A stretch of DNA of 64,000 bases from Phycisphaerales bacterium. GTDB lineage: Bacteria; Planctomycetota; Phycisphaerae; Phycisphaerales; SM1A02. Positions 8,757 to 18,331 of the stretch are shown here, one piece after another (position 1 is the first letter of the stretch; each line of letters begins with the position of its first letter). The notes beneath the pieces were generated by a model. That model ran no database searches. It saw only the letters and a list, made by a program, of their open reading frames with translations, and was not told the origin of the DNA. The stretch lies in contig JAJDDB010000001.1 in assembly GCA_029260575.1 (NCBI GenBank), positions 1 to 64,000 of the forward strand, given 5' to 3'. The position numbers and the translations under genes are program-made.

Positions 8757-11700
8757 ATGGCCGACATCAAAGCAATTCCAGCGGAGACACTGGCGCGTCT
8801 GGAATACGATTACAATCTGACGGCGGACGCACTGGAAGAGATATCTGACGCGCAACTGCACCGCGCAATTGATAAGCTTGAATTCCCGGATCGGCCTCTT
8901 CGCCGCATCCAGTATCGGCGTTTAGGCATGCTTAATGATGAGGGAGAAATCCCTCACGGCGCACCGGAACGGGCGCGAGATCAATTGAACACCATGCGCG
9001 CGGCTGTTGCCGGTCGCGAATTCCGAGCTCAGATGCCGGTGGGAGAAGCGCCTCTTGAAAAGGCGATGACGGCAGCGGCGCCAGGTCCCGGATTAAGTCC
9101 TGCGAACGCCGGCTGGACGGGGCTAGGCCCCGGCAATATCGGCGGACGGATTCGGTCTATGGTCATCGACCCAACGGACAGTGCGACACTGTTCGTCGGC
9201 AGCGTGGGGGGTGGAGTATGGATCACCAACGACAGTGGTGCCCACTGGCGTCCTGCCGACGATCTCATGGGAAACCTGGCCGTTTGCTCTATGATCATGG
9301 ATCCCATCAACAAGCAGATCATGTATGCGGGAACCGGCGAGGGTTTTGGCAACGTCGATGCCATTCGAGGTGCCGGGATATTCAAAACCACGGACGGCGG
9401 TGCTAGTTGGTCGGTGCTTCCGGCGACAGCGCCTGATCAACCACCGCCAGCACCAACAAACACGAATTTCTACTATGTCAACCGACTGGCGATCGCGAGC
9501 GATGCAAGTGTCATCGTGGCGGGAACCAGAACCGGCATCTTCCGTTCCACAGATGGCGGCCTGACATGGACGGCGACACTGCAGAATGCCAATATCGGTC
9601 GCGTTGCTTTCGCGCCCGGTGATAACACCAAATTAGTGGCATCCGGCAATAGTAATGACGGCCGCGTCTTCTACAGCACCAATGGCGGTGCAGCCTGGAC
9701 GGTCGGCACGCGTGCTAGTGCCGGCTTCGGGCGAGTCGATCTAGCCTATGCAAAAGGCGATGCGAGTATCGTCTACGCTTCGGTAGACGCATCCCCTTCC
9801 CCGTCCGAACTCTGGAAGTCATCGGACGGTGGAAAAACGTATTCAAAACAACAGGCGAAACTGGCCAGTGGTGCCGCAGCTAATTTTCTGGGAGGGCAGG
9901 GCTGGTATGACAATATCGTTTGGGTCGGAGATTCAACCAATACCAATTTGCTGATCGTCGGCGGTGTGGATTTGTTTCGAAGCACCGATGGCGGCAACAC
10001 GTTGACGCCGATTTCTACGTGGTGGGACAATCGATCGGCGCACGCTGACCATCACATCATCGTTGAAGATCCCGGCTACAACGGAACGACCAACACGAAA
10101 GTCTGGTTCGGAAATGACGGTGGGATGTATTTCACCAACGATGTAAAAACTGTTGGAAATAATGCGGCCGCGCCTTACGTAAACGGATGGGTCAATAAGA
10201 ATTCGAAATTTGAAGTCACGCAGTATTACGGTGTTGCCTCAGATGCAACAACAAAAACCGTGGTCGGCGGTGCCCAGGATAACGGGTCACTGCGGTACAC
10301 ACCTACCGCCGGAGCCAACCAGTGGAACTCATGGTATGGCGGTGATGGCGGACAGGTGGCGGTGGACCCTGGCAACCCGAATCCACCTGCTATAGGTCCG
10401 ACTTATTACGGTGAGTACGTTCAACTGCGAATCTTTCGTAACACCAATAGCGGAGCATCCTCCAGCGCAAGTCAGTATATCTGCGGCCGGTACTATGACG
10501 CGGCAGCCGGTGGCTGGCAATGGAAACCCGCGCCGTATCTCATCCCCGATGCCGTCGGTGATCAGGGAGCTAATTTCATTGCGCCGTTCACGATGGACCC
10601 GAGTAATGCCAATCGCATTCTCGCCGGCGGCGTATCGCTATGGGAGACGACCGATCCGAAAACCCTGAACACAAATGCAACCGGGCCGACATGGACAAGC
10701 ATCAAGCCCGGTATCGGCAGCAAGATGAGCGCCGTAACGATCGGACCTTCTAACCCGAACCTGATCTACGTCGGTTACAACAACGGGCGAATCGACAAGA
10801 GCGTCAATGGAACAGCGAAACCTCCGGTCTGGACCACCGTAAGCGGACCCATCGGCGTCAATCGGATGTGTACCTGCGTTGCCATAGATCCCAAAGACAG
10901 CAATGTCGTGTATGCGACGTTTGGTGGATACACATCGGGCAATGTCTGGAAATCGACTGACGGTGGAACGACCTGGTACGACATCTCAGCCGAACTGCCG
11001 GAGGCACCAGTCCGCTGGGTGACGATTCACCCGACCGACTCGGATTACGTCTACCTTGGGACCGAAGTAGGTGTCATCGTCAGCGATGATGCGGGTGTTC
11101 ACTGGAATCCGACCAATGAGGGGCCGACCGATTGTTGCGTCTATCAACTAAGCTGGATGGATTCGACTCTGCTTTGTGCAACTCACGGCCGAGGCGTGTT
11201 TCAAATTGATCTCACGATTCATAACACGGCCAGCACTGTGGTTGTGGGTGACAGCTCTGGCGATGTCTACGCGCTCAATGGTCAAACCGGCTCGCAAGAA
11301 AAGCTGATTGATGTCGCGTCGCCAGTAACTTCTGCTGCGCTGGTTGTGAACGATGCCCTTTTTCTTGGAGCGGGTAGTGAGGTACGGCTGCTCAACGCCA
11401 ACAGTTTCACCGAACTGTGGAAGCAGTCTGTTGGGACGGGCCCCGTCGATGCCGCACCGGCACTCGACACCGTTGGCCCGGGACTCAACGACGATGTCCT
11501 CTATGTCGGCACCTCCGCTGGTTGGCTGTATGCACTTAATCCCGTAACCGGGGCTCAGAACTGGAGCTTGAATGTCCAGAATCTGAACGCGGGTATATCA
11601 AAGAAGGTTGTTTCAACGCAGGTGATGAACCGTTGGGTGTATCTGTCGGGTGTTGCGGGTGTTCAGGCCGTTGACCTGCAGAAAGCCGAAGAACACAAGC

Positions 11701-12281
11701 CGAATCCAGTTGGCTGGACGAACACTACTGTGGCCAGTCGGCCGGTCCTTCTTGCGGCTGGCAGCGTTTTTGTGCCAGGTGATGCCGGGTCATTGCTCCG
11801 CCTTGACGGGCGCAGCGGAGATCCCGTTTGGGAATACCGTCCGGGCTCGCAGATCTCAACCGCGCCGGTGTGGGTTCTCGGCGGCATCTGTTTCGGTGAC
11901 AGTGACGGGAATCTGGTCATCGTGAGTTACCGCGATGGACAACCGCTGGCCAGCAAATCATTCCAACAGGAGACCATCGAAGCGCTGACCGCAGACGGGC
12001 AGACGCTATACGTTGTGACCAGCCAAAACAATGGAACCCTGAGTGCTTGGAACGTGCGCGTCCAGCACACCGGCTGGGCGCTAACCCTTGACTGGTCGGC
12101 GCCGCTTCCCGGCGGTGTTTCACAGGCTCCAACCATTGTTGGAAAGACGCTCTATGCCACTGCGAATGACGGGATCATCTATGCGTTCAATATCGCAGAA
12201 CAAGTTCCCGGAGACCGCAGACTGTGGAACTTCGCAGCCAACACGCCTGCCGTTGCTAGTCCGGCACCCGTCTTTGTCTGA
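8757..12281 (+). CDS. BNR (sialidase/VPS10-like) propeller protein with C-terminal PQQ-like propeller
   Basis: The 1174-residue product has a charged 100-residue N-terminus without a signal peptide. A long series of BNR/Asp-box blades follows (FRSTDGGLTWTATL, WKSSDGGKTYSK, FKTTDGGASWSVL, WKSTDGGTTWYDI), typical of sortilin-like and exo-alpha-sialidase-like folds. From about residue 825 there is a second propeller of PQQ type (VVVGDSSGDVYALNGQTG, LYVGTSAGWLYALNPVTG, PVWEYRPGSQIS). Such proteins usually act as binding scaffolds outside the cell, which makes the missing signal peptide notable. The segment LEYDYNL..ISDAQLHR near residues 15-36 resembles the N-terminus of the next gene, which follows 47 bp downstream. 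Confidence 0.8.
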   Translation: MADIKAIPAETLARLEYDYNLTADALEEISDAQLHRAIDKLEFPDRPLRRIQYRRLGMLNDEGEIPHGAPERARDQLNTMRAAVAGREFRAQMPVGEAPLEKAMTAAAPGPGLSPANAGWTGLGPGNIGGRIRSMVIDPTDSATLFVGSVGGGVWITNDSGAHWRPADDLMGNLAVCSMIMDPINKQIMYAGTGEGFGNVDAIRGAGIFKTTDGGASWSVLPATAPDQPPPAPTNTNFYYVNRLAIASDASVIVAGTRTGIFRSTDGGLTWTATLQNANIGRVAFAPGDNTKLVASGNSNDGRVFYSTNGGAAWTVGTRASAGFGRVDLAYAKGDASIVYASVDASPSPSELWKSSDGGKTYSKQQAKLASGAAANFLGGQGWYDNIVWVGDSTNTNLLIVGGVDLFRSTDGGNTLTPISTWWDNRSAHADHHIIVEDPGYNGTTNTKVWFGNDGGMYFTNDVKTVGNNAAAPYVNGWVNKNSKFEVTQYYGVASDATTKTVVGGAQDNGSLRYTPTAGANQWNSWYGGDGGQVAVDPGNPNPPAIGPTYYGEYVQLRIFRNTNSGASSSASQYICGRYYDAAAGGWQWKPAPYLIPDAVGDQGANFIAPFTMDPSNANRILAGGVSLWETTDPKTLNTNATGPTWTSIKPGIGSKMSAVTIGPSNPNLIYVGYNNGRIDKSVNGTAKPPVWTTVSGPIGVNRMCTCVAIDPKDSNVVYATFGGYTSGNVWKSTDGGTTWYDISAELPEAPVRWVTIHPTDSDYVYLGTEVGVIVSDDAGVHWNPTNEGPTDCCVYQLSWMDSTLLCATHGRGVFQIDLTIHNTASTVVVGDSSGDVYALNGQTGSQEKLIDVASPVTSAALVVNDALFLGAGSEVRLLNANSFTELWKQSVGTGPVDAAPALDTVGPGLNDDVLYVGTSAGWLYALNPVTGAQNWSLNVQNLNAGISKKVVSTQVMNRWVYLSGVAGVQAVDLQKAEEHKPNPVGWTNTTVASRPVLLAAGSVFVPGDAGSLLRLDGRSGDPVWEYRPGSQISTAPVWVLGGICFGDSDGNLVIVSYRDGQPLASKSFQQETIEALTADGQTLYVVTSQNNGTLSAWNVRVQHTGWALTLDWSAPLPGGVSQAPTIVGKTLYATANDGIIYAFNIAEQVPGDRRLWNFAANTPAVASPAPVFV

Positions 12282-12328
12282 TTCGATTATTCATCAGCTG
12301 TAACTGAAACCGCACCGAGGAGAACACC

Positions 12329-14014
12329 ATGAAGATGCCCCAATTGAGCGACCAGGAAAAGGCTGATCTTGAATATGTCACCAGCCTTAAGCCGCAGGGT
12401 GTACACCACCCGCTGGATCTATCGGATGAAGCGCAGCACCGGTTCCTGATGCGTCAGGTGCAAGGTTCCGGTGCAACACCAGATCGCTACCCGCAATTCT
12501 TTGCCGATCTCGCTGAGACTCGAAAGGCTCACCAAGACTGTAGCCCCGAAGCGACGAACGCAATGGCGACTGAGACAACCTCAGGATTGACCGACGCCAA
12601 CCTGGTCTCTGCTTTTGGACCAGATCCCTACAGCAAAGCCGCCGCACAGGGGTTCTCTTCGATTCCGGGAGGCACCTATTCGACCCAATTGTCGATGCAG
12701 GTATTCGACGTGGCGACTGGCGCACTGCTATCCAGCACCCTGCAGCCACCAGTCTATGGCCAGGGACAGTATCAGCCCATCCAGACGGTTGGAAATCCGG
12801 CGACCCCGGGCATGCGGACTGTGTTTACCTACTCCTATACTCCAGCATCGACCGGTATTCCCCAACACGGAACCGTGCATTACACAACAGAGGAGCGCCC
12901 GGCAGCCGATCCAACCATTACCCAGCCGACGCAGAAGACAAACCACACTGCGAGCCCATATATTATCATCGGCCTCGGTCGCGGCCTGCAGAATTCAACA
13001 GATGTTGATTATTGGTTTCAACAGCCGCATCTTAGCGCTGTGAATGTGGTCGTCCCTTTCGTCGGCAGCGTAACTTTTAACAGCAACATCGTTACACCGC
13101 TGAATCAGAATACTAATTTCCAGGCGACTATGTTCGTCGTGAAACCAGCCGCCGGGGGAGGACAGCAGATCATTCTTCCGGCCGGACAGAATCTGCTCGA
13201 CTTTATCTCGGTGAATCCGGCGAACGCAAAACAGCTCATGTTCAATATGCCCTCGGGGCCAAACCGTGGTGACGGTGGCAGCCCTGCAACCTTCGGCGCT
13301 GCACCTTGGTCGGCGGACACCATCATCTATTTTCACTTTACGGTCGCCATTAAGACTGCCACAAGCGGGCAGGACTTTGTATTCGCCAATGTGATCAGCG
13401 CGGATCAGGCTGACACTGATCCGGTAGACGGCACAACCTATATCAAACCGCTGCAGTTTACCTGGCACTGCCTTGTGGAAGGTACTCCGATCAAAATGGC
13501 GGACGGAGGGACTCAGCCGGTCGAGGCACTGACCGGAGGCGAACGTGTTGTTGTGGATGCAAATGGAAATACGCTCACGGTCAGAGCGACGATGGCTCAG
13601 GTGAAGCAATGCTCAGTCTGGCGCATCTGCACAAAAGACGGTGGTAAGGTAGATGTCACTGGTGAACATCCCATGATCGGGCCCAACAGCATTGTTCGGG
13701 CTCAGGATGTGAAACCCGGGGACACGCTTTGTACACAGAACGGTGTCTCTGAAGTGGAGAGTGTCAAAGAACTCGATTTCCAAGGTGGCATCTTCAATGT
13801 TTCGCTGGGGATTGAAGGCGAAGATCAACACATTGGCGAGTACGGCACCACCCTGATTGCGGGCGGAATCCTTGTTGGCGATATGCAGATCTACCATACG
13901 CACCGGGAAAAACTACGGTACGACCCCGATCACATTCGCACACATCTTCCCGAGAGATACCACCGGGACTTTCAGAGTTCGCTGGAAGATGTGGCATCGC
14001 CTTTGTCACGATGA
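12329..14014 (+). CDS. Protein with C-terminal Hint (hedgehog/intein-type) autoprocessing domain
   Basis: The 561-residue product has a good ribosome site (GAGGAG before the ATG) and no signal peptide. The first 375 residues are a beta-rich region of unknown family. From Cys381 a Hint domain follows: the A block is HCLVEGTPIKMADGG, and the B block is DVTGEHPMIGPNSIVRAQDVKPGD, which holds the TxxH motif (Thr444-His447). These are the nucleophile and the activating residues needed for an N-S acyl shift. The HN dipeptide plus downstream nucleophile used for splicing is not seen near the end, so cleavage or hedgehog-like transfer is likelier than splicing. The N-terminal motif LEY..SL and SDEAQHR recalls the upstream propeller protein. 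Confidence 0.8.
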   Translation: MKMPQLSDQEKADLEYVTSLKPQGVHHPLDLSDEAQHRFLMRQVQGSGATPDRYPQFFADLAETRKAHQDCSPEATNAMATETTSGLTDANLVSAFGPDPYSKAAAQGFSSIPGGTYSTQLSMQVFDVATGALLSSTLQPPVYGQGQYQPIQTVGNPATPGMRTVFTYSYTPASTGIPQHGTVHYTTEERPAADPTITQPTQKTNHTASPYIIIGLGRGLQNSTDVDYWFQQPHLSAVNVVVPFVGSVTFNSNIVTPLNQNTNFQATMFVVKPAAGGGQQIILPAGQNLLDFISVNPANAKQLMFNMPSGPNRGDGGSPATFGAAPWSADTIIYFHFTVAIKTATSGQDFVFANVISADQADTDPVDGTTYIKPLQFTWHCLVEGTPIKMADGGTQPVEALTGGERVVVDANGNTLTVRATMAQVKQCSVWRICTKDGGKVDVTGEHPMIGPNSIVRAQDVKPGDTLCTQNGVSEVESVKELDFQGGIFNVSLGIEGEDQHIGEYGTTLIAGGILVGDMQIYHTHREKLRYDPDHIRTHLPERYHRDFQSSLEDVASPLSR

Positions 14015-14073
14015 TGTTGGCGTTGAGTTGAAGTGATAACGTCGCGCCTTCACGCCATTCCAAATGCTTCCTG

Positions 14074-14793
14074 ATGAGTCTTTTTGTTCTTCCAGTTGTG
14101 TTTGTCGCATTCCTACTCTCCGCATGCGTGGGGATGGGCGGTTCACTCATTCTCATTCCCGCCCTTGCCCTGATCATCGGGGGTAAACCGGCAGTCATTC
14201 TCGGTGCGTTACTGCTGGCGGGCAACAATGTTGCCAAAGTGATCGTGTATGCCAAGACCATCCCGGTCCGAAAATCGGCCTTGCTGGTCCTAGCGACCGT
14301 CATCGGCGGGTATGGTGGAGCGTCATTGTTGGTTGCGGCGCCGGAATGGGCAGTCGATTGGGCGGTTCTTCTTTCGGTGTCCGGAACGTTCTGTTATGAG
14401 TGGCACCGCAAGCAGTCGGCGGGCGACATGTCTGGAAAATGGCATTGGGCTCCACCGATGTTAGCGCTCTCCGCTGGAGCGACTTCAGGATTCTCGGGCA
14501 CTTCAGGACCGCTGAAAGGCGTGGCCCTTCGCGCCCAGGGCTTCAACCGAATTGAACTCGTCAGCGCGGCATCTGCCGTATCTCTGTTCGGCGATGCCAG
14601 CAAGGTGCTGGCGTTTTCGCAGTCCGGCTTCTATACCGGTTTGAATGTGCAGATTCTGCTGATGGCACTTCCGTTGATGCCGTTGGCGGCATGGTTAGGT
14701 AGGCGGTTCAATACTCAATTGGGGGAACAGATTTACGGAGTTCTCTTCTGGTCTGTCATGTGTAGCTACGGCGTTCGGCTCTTCTTCGTCTGA
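14074..14793 (+). CDS. TauE/SafE (TSUP) family membrane transporter
   Basis: The 239-residue product is almost wholly hydrophobic, with about seven to eight membrane helices. It shows the two-repeat pattern of the TSUP family: a first half opening LLSACVGMGGSLILIPALAL and a second half with SAGATSGFSGTSGPL near the middle, where related exporters have a conserved glycine-rich G.(I/S)(S/G) segment. Members move sulfite, sulfoacetate or other small organosulfur or carboxylate anions across the inner membrane; the substrate here cannot be read. It lies 59 bp after the Hint gene on the same strand and may be read through from it. Family assignment is firm. Confidence 0.8.
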   Translation: MSLFVLPVVFVAFLLSACVGMGGSLILIPALALIIGGKPAVILGALLLAGNNVAKVIVYAKTIPVRKSALLVLATVIGGYGGASLLVAAPEWAVDWAVLLSVSGTFCYEWHRKQSAGDMSGKWHWAPPMLALSAGATSGFSGTSGPLKGVALRAQGFNRIELVSAASAVSLFGDASKVLAFSQSGFYTGLNVQILLMALPLMPLAAWLGRRFNTQLGEQIYGVLFWSVMCSYGVRLFFV

Positions 14794-14955
14794 ACATAGA
14801 ATGCACGCGACGACGAATAGTGCATCTATTCAGTCAGTCTGCAATCCCTAAGTCTGCAATCGTAAAACACGTGTGGATGTGGCACTGATTCAGGCGAGTC
14901 ACCAGATGTACCGCAAACTCGAACGATGCCTGACTAGATTCGTCCGCTTGAATTG

Positions 14956-15117
14956 ATGCGGCTCTACTTCGCTCGAAGAGTTACAGATCGCGATCGAGAG
15001 TTCAATCTGTATCTGCGAATTGAGAGCGTCGGTATTGGTCGGATTTACTCAAATCGCAGTGCCACAACTCAAAGTGGCGTGGTGCATCAATTCAATGTTG
15101 AGGCGAGAGGGTATTGA
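14956..15117 (+). other. Possible 53-codon open frame in a 327-bp intergenic stretch
   Basis: The region between the transporter and the LuxR-type gene contains ATG..TGA for 53 codons (MRLYFARRVTDRDREF to VHQFNVEARGY). The residue mix looks coding, but no ribosome site is visible upstream and no family is recognised. It could be a remnant. The rest of 14794-15120 shows nothing further. Confidence 0.2.
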
Positions 15118-15120
15118 CCA

Positions 15121-15771
15121 TCACAATACCTTCATTGCTGTGTCTGGATAAAGGCAGAGTAGACCGGCACGCAAGCCAATCAGGACGAGGTCTCTCAAGC
15201 AATCCGACTTTAGTTTTCGTCGCACTGCCGCACGGTGGCAATCAACGGTACGACGACGTATGCCAAGACGATCCGCAACTTCTGTCGTGAGCTTTCCATG
15301 AATGACCATTTCAAAAACTACTAATTCCCTTGGAGAAAGCGCGCCGAGGCAGCCTCGGTTGATCTTGGTTGCTCTTTTGAAGTATTCAGATCGAATGCTG
15401 TGTTGAGCGTTGCGTATCAGGCAGAGTGGGCGAATTGAAACGGCAATTGCCTTTCGCGAAACCGTGCCATATGGCATTGCTCTTGCCGTACAATGCAGGC
15501 CCTCACTCAGATCAAGGACGTCCATAGAGAGCCTCTGATTCGAAGCCAATGCTTCACTAGCCAGATTGAGAATCTCATTGGTGAAATGTGCCGGAAGAAA
15601 GCCACCGAGCGGTTTCTCGATTGCTCGATGCTGTTTTGCACCGAACCACATAGCAGCTGATTGATTGGCAAAACTAATGATCGACTCATCATCAATGATG
15701 ATGAGTCGAGTGTCCACATCCTGATCAATGAGTGCCTGAAGCGCCTTGATCCAGTTCGCCGGTAGGTCCAT
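15121..15771 (-). CDS. PAS-LuxR type transcriptional regulator
   Basis: The 216-residue product has a PAS-like sensory domain in the first 100 residues (LIIIDDESIISFANQSAAMWFG). It ends with a LuxR/GerE helix-turn-helix: LSPRELVVFEMVIHGKLTTE, VADRLGIRRRTVDCHRAAVRRKL. There is no receiver phospho-acceptor domain, so it is not a classical response regulator and may sense a ligand or redox state directly. The ATG at 15771 is preferred over upstream ones because AGGGAGGGC stands just before it. It starts about 230 bp from the ECF sigma gene on the same strand and may belong to the same signalling block. Confidence 0.75.
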   Translation of the reverse strand: MDLPANWIKALQALIDQDVDTRLIIIDDESIISFANQSAAMWFGAKQHRAIEKPLGGFLPAHFTNEILNLASEALASNQRLSMDVLDLSEGLHCTARAMPYGTVSRKAIAVSIRPLCLIRNAQHSIRSEYFKRATKINRGCLGALSPRELVVFEMVIHGKLTTEVADRLGIRRRTVDCHRAAVRRKLKSDCLRDLVLIGLRAGLLCLYPDTAMKVL

Positions 15772-16001
15772 CAGCCCTCCCTGACAAGTCATGGTCACAA
15801 GCTCGCAAATTGGCAACACGCAAATAGATGGCGTGTGCATCTAGACCGTAGACCAACGCTCCACAAGTCAGTACGAATCGTGTCGGGTCGGATTATGAAA
15901 GAAGTCAAAAATTCAGGTGATGATACGTACTGGGCAGCAACGACAGTCCGTATTGAGGTCGAGACGGTGGCCACGTCTCGCGCATCCGGCGACGTGTCGA
16001 A

Positions 16002-16739
16002 TCACATCAACATCGCCTGGATAGATTCATACTCCGCCCTACTATCGGCGGGATCACTGACCGTACGCGCGACAGTCTGCTCGATGACGGCCTTTAGGCG
16101 CTGCTTGACCGTGTGTACTGCGACGGACACATGCCCCTCATCTGAAAAGCCTAGTTGTTGTGCAATTTCGTCTCGAGGCATCGACAGATTGCCATATAAA
16201 GCCGGCTGTAGTACCCAGAGGTTGAACGCACTCCAATACTCGGGGTGGTTTTTCTCGCCGAAGTGCCGTTCACACTCTTCTATTGCCTGCTCCAGGATCG
16301 AAAGCGCCCACCGTTTGTCGAATGCCTCGTCGGGAGATACGCATGCGTTACGAGTCTGAAACCTCTCTTCCAACTCAAGCACGTCTGACTCGTACTGGAA
16401 TCGTTCCAGTTGCCGGCGCTCGCTTCGATGACAGTCAGTGAGATAGTTCTTGAGTGAAGTCTTGAGCCAATCGCGTAGTCGACCCTTAGTCATGTCAGCT
16501 CGTTCGAAGAGTCGCCGTGCAAGAACAACATCCTCGAAGAACCCTTGAGTTGTCTCCGCTGCCTTGTCAGCCGGCAAGCCCTTCTGACGAAGCCATGCAA
16601 ACACTGGCGGCCAGTATCGCTTGGCAAGATGCTCGGCGGCACTTCGCTGGCGCGATTCGTTCGAACACTTGAGTTCTTGAAGGATTGTCCACTCAGTTGT
16701 CTGAAACTGAGCACCGGTCCGTTCCAGGTTTGACCGCAT
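16002..16739 (-). CDS. ECF-type sigma factor of the planctomycete kinase-associated kind
   Basis: The 245-residue product opens with TTEWTILQELK and RSAAEHLAKRYWPPVFAWLR. This matches the planctomycete sigma-70 family that begins T.W..I/V and carries a (C/A).RYWPPVYA segment in region 2. A region-4-like helix-turn-helix lies near the end (MPRDEIAQQLGFSDEGHVSVAVHT split over two helices). A GTG five codons upstream is possible, but the ATG at 16739 has GTGGGG nine bases before it. It is divergent from the membrane kinase at 16907, and such sigma/kinase pairs are a known planctomycete arrangement. The 167-bp gap must hold both promoters. Confidence 0.8.
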   Translation of the reverse strand: MRSNLERTGAQFQTTEWTILQELKCSNESRQRSAAEHLAKRYWPPVFAWLRQKGLPADKAAETTQGFFEDVVLARRLFERADMTKGRLRDWLKTSLKNYLTDCHRSERRQLERFQYESDVLELEERFQTRNACVSPDEAFDKRWALSILEQAIEECERHFGEKNHPEYWSAFNLWVLQPALYGNLSMPRDEIAQQLGFSDEGHVSVAVHTVKQRLKAVIEQTVARTVSDPADSRAEYESIQAMLM

Positions 16740-16906
16740 AAAAAAATACCCCACTGAGTTGCTCAGCCATCATAATGACGGAGCCTGTGCATTCAATCAA
16801 GACCTTTTCTTAATGCGACCGGTGAGAGCTCGTATGTGTAGAGGGAGGATTACTTCATTGGCGAGTATTCACGGTCGGTCAAGATATGTCAGGAGGACTT
16901 TCGACC

Positions 16907-18316
16907 ATGCCCGACTCTAACGGTGCCAATGGCCATCCGTCGCGAATACCAGATATTGATGTGGGACGTCGCTTTCTTGAGGCTCTATATGACGTGGATT
17001 TAGATATCAAGCCCGAACCAGGTTGGCCGGTGATCCCGGGCTATCGACTTGTGCGCCAACTTGGTCGCGGAGGTGGCGGCAACGTGTTCCTCGGGCTGCG
17101 CGATGGAAGCGAGAACCTTTGCGCGGTCAAGGTAATCCATCGTCACGTTACTGATGAATCGCATGCAAAACGAGCGTGGCGCGAGTTGGATGTCTTGCAA
17201 CGACTCAAGTTGCCCTTTGTGCCGAGAGTACTCGACTACGGTATACATGAGGGGCGGCTGTACTTTGCATCCGATTTCATTGAGGGTTCTGCTCTTGACG
17301 CGCATTGCAATGAACTCAAACTGCCGATTCGAGACCGGGTCGAAATCCTCGAGCGACTTGCTCGACAAGTACAGCAGTTGCACGAGCAAGGTGTGTCGCA
17401 TAGAGACCTGAAGCCGAGCAACGTCATCGTTGATCTGCAAGGCGATTGCCACATCATTGACTTTGGGATCGCCAATCTTGTCGCAGAAGAAAAGGTTGAC
17501 ACGATTACGGAAACAGGGTCAATCTTGGGTAGCCCTGCGTATATGGCGCCTGAGCAGGCACGTGGTGATCGACGGCTGATCTCAACACGAAGCGACGTCT
17601 ATACACTCGGTGCAATCGGCTACAAGATTCTCACAGGCGAACCGCCTCATGCGTCAACCGGGCAACCGCACGTACTGCTGCGACGTGTTGCTTCGGAGCC
17701 TGCTCGCTCGCCGAGAAGTATCGATCCACAATTGCCGCGCCCGATTGATGCAGTCCTGATCAATGCTGTCGAATTTGACCCGACGTCGCGCATACCGACC
17801 GCTCTTGAACTTGCGGATGAATTGCGTCGTTGGCTCGACGGTGAGCCAGTTCGCAGTCATCGCATCAATCCCTTAGCTCATCTTTGGCTTGGAATGAAGC
17901 GGCGACCGGCACTGGCGGCCGTCACTACTCTTGCCATCGTTGCGCTCGCGGCATCGATCTTCCTCGGCGCTATGGCAGTATCCAACGCACGCAGTGCTAA
18001 GAGAATCACGGCATTGAAGGAACAACAGGACTCCATTATTCTCAGCGGAATAGCTGGCCTTACCCAGTCCCTTGATGAACAGCGCTTCAAACGTGCAATG
18101 CAATATCTGAATGCACTCGAGCTCTTCCGGGAATCAGGGCTTACCAAAGAAGAATACCTCTCGCAACTCGATGGAACGAGGCGCAACCTCATTGAGGCCG
18201 TGCTTGAAGCGGCATATGGCATTGAAGATCTTGAACAGTCTGATGTAGCCGAATCGTTTGATCGGCTTGTGAGCGAGCTGTCGGAGGCAGGCGCTCAAGA
18301 TGTTGTCCGGAAGTGA
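16907..18316 (+). CDS. Transmembrane serine/threonine protein kinase
   Basis: The 469-residue product starts at an ATG with AGGAGG at 16891-16896; another ATG seven codons upstream lacks a site. The kinase domain is complete: glycine loop GRGGGGNVF, VAIK-type lysine CAVKVIH (Lys75), catalytic HRDLKPSN (His165-Asp167), DFG (Asp185), and APE-type MAPEQARGD. A single membrane helix follows (AAVTTLAIVALAASIFLGAM, about 335-358). The remaining ~110 residues form a mostly helical, presumably periplasmic or extracytoplasmic tail without PASTA or TPR repeats. The divergent ECF sigma gene and the small gene 15 bp downstream are its likely partners. Confidence 0.9.
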   Translation: MPDSNGANGHPSRIPDIDVGRRFLEALYDVDLDIKPEPGWPVIPGYRLVRQLGRGGGGNVFLGLRDGSENLCAVKVIHRHVTDESHAKRAWRELDVLQRLKLPFVPRVLDYGIHEGRLYFASDFIEGSALDAHCNELKLPIRDRVEILERLARQVQQLHEQGVSHRDLKPSNVIVDLQGDCHIIDFGIANLVAEEKVDTITETGSILGSPAYMAPEQARGDRRLISTRSDVYTLGAIGYKILTGEPPHASTGQPHVLLRRVASEPARSPRSIDPQLPRPIDAVLINAVEFDPTSRIPTALELADELRRWLDGEPVRSHRINPLAHLWLGMKRRPALAAVTTLAIVALAASIFLGAMAVSNARSAKRITALKEQQDSIILSGIAGLTQSLDEQRFKRAMQYLNALELFRESGLTKEEYLSQLDGTRRNLIEAVLEAAYGIEDLEQSDVAESFDRLVSELSEAGAQDVVRK

Positions 18317-18331
18317 TATAGGAGAAAGACC

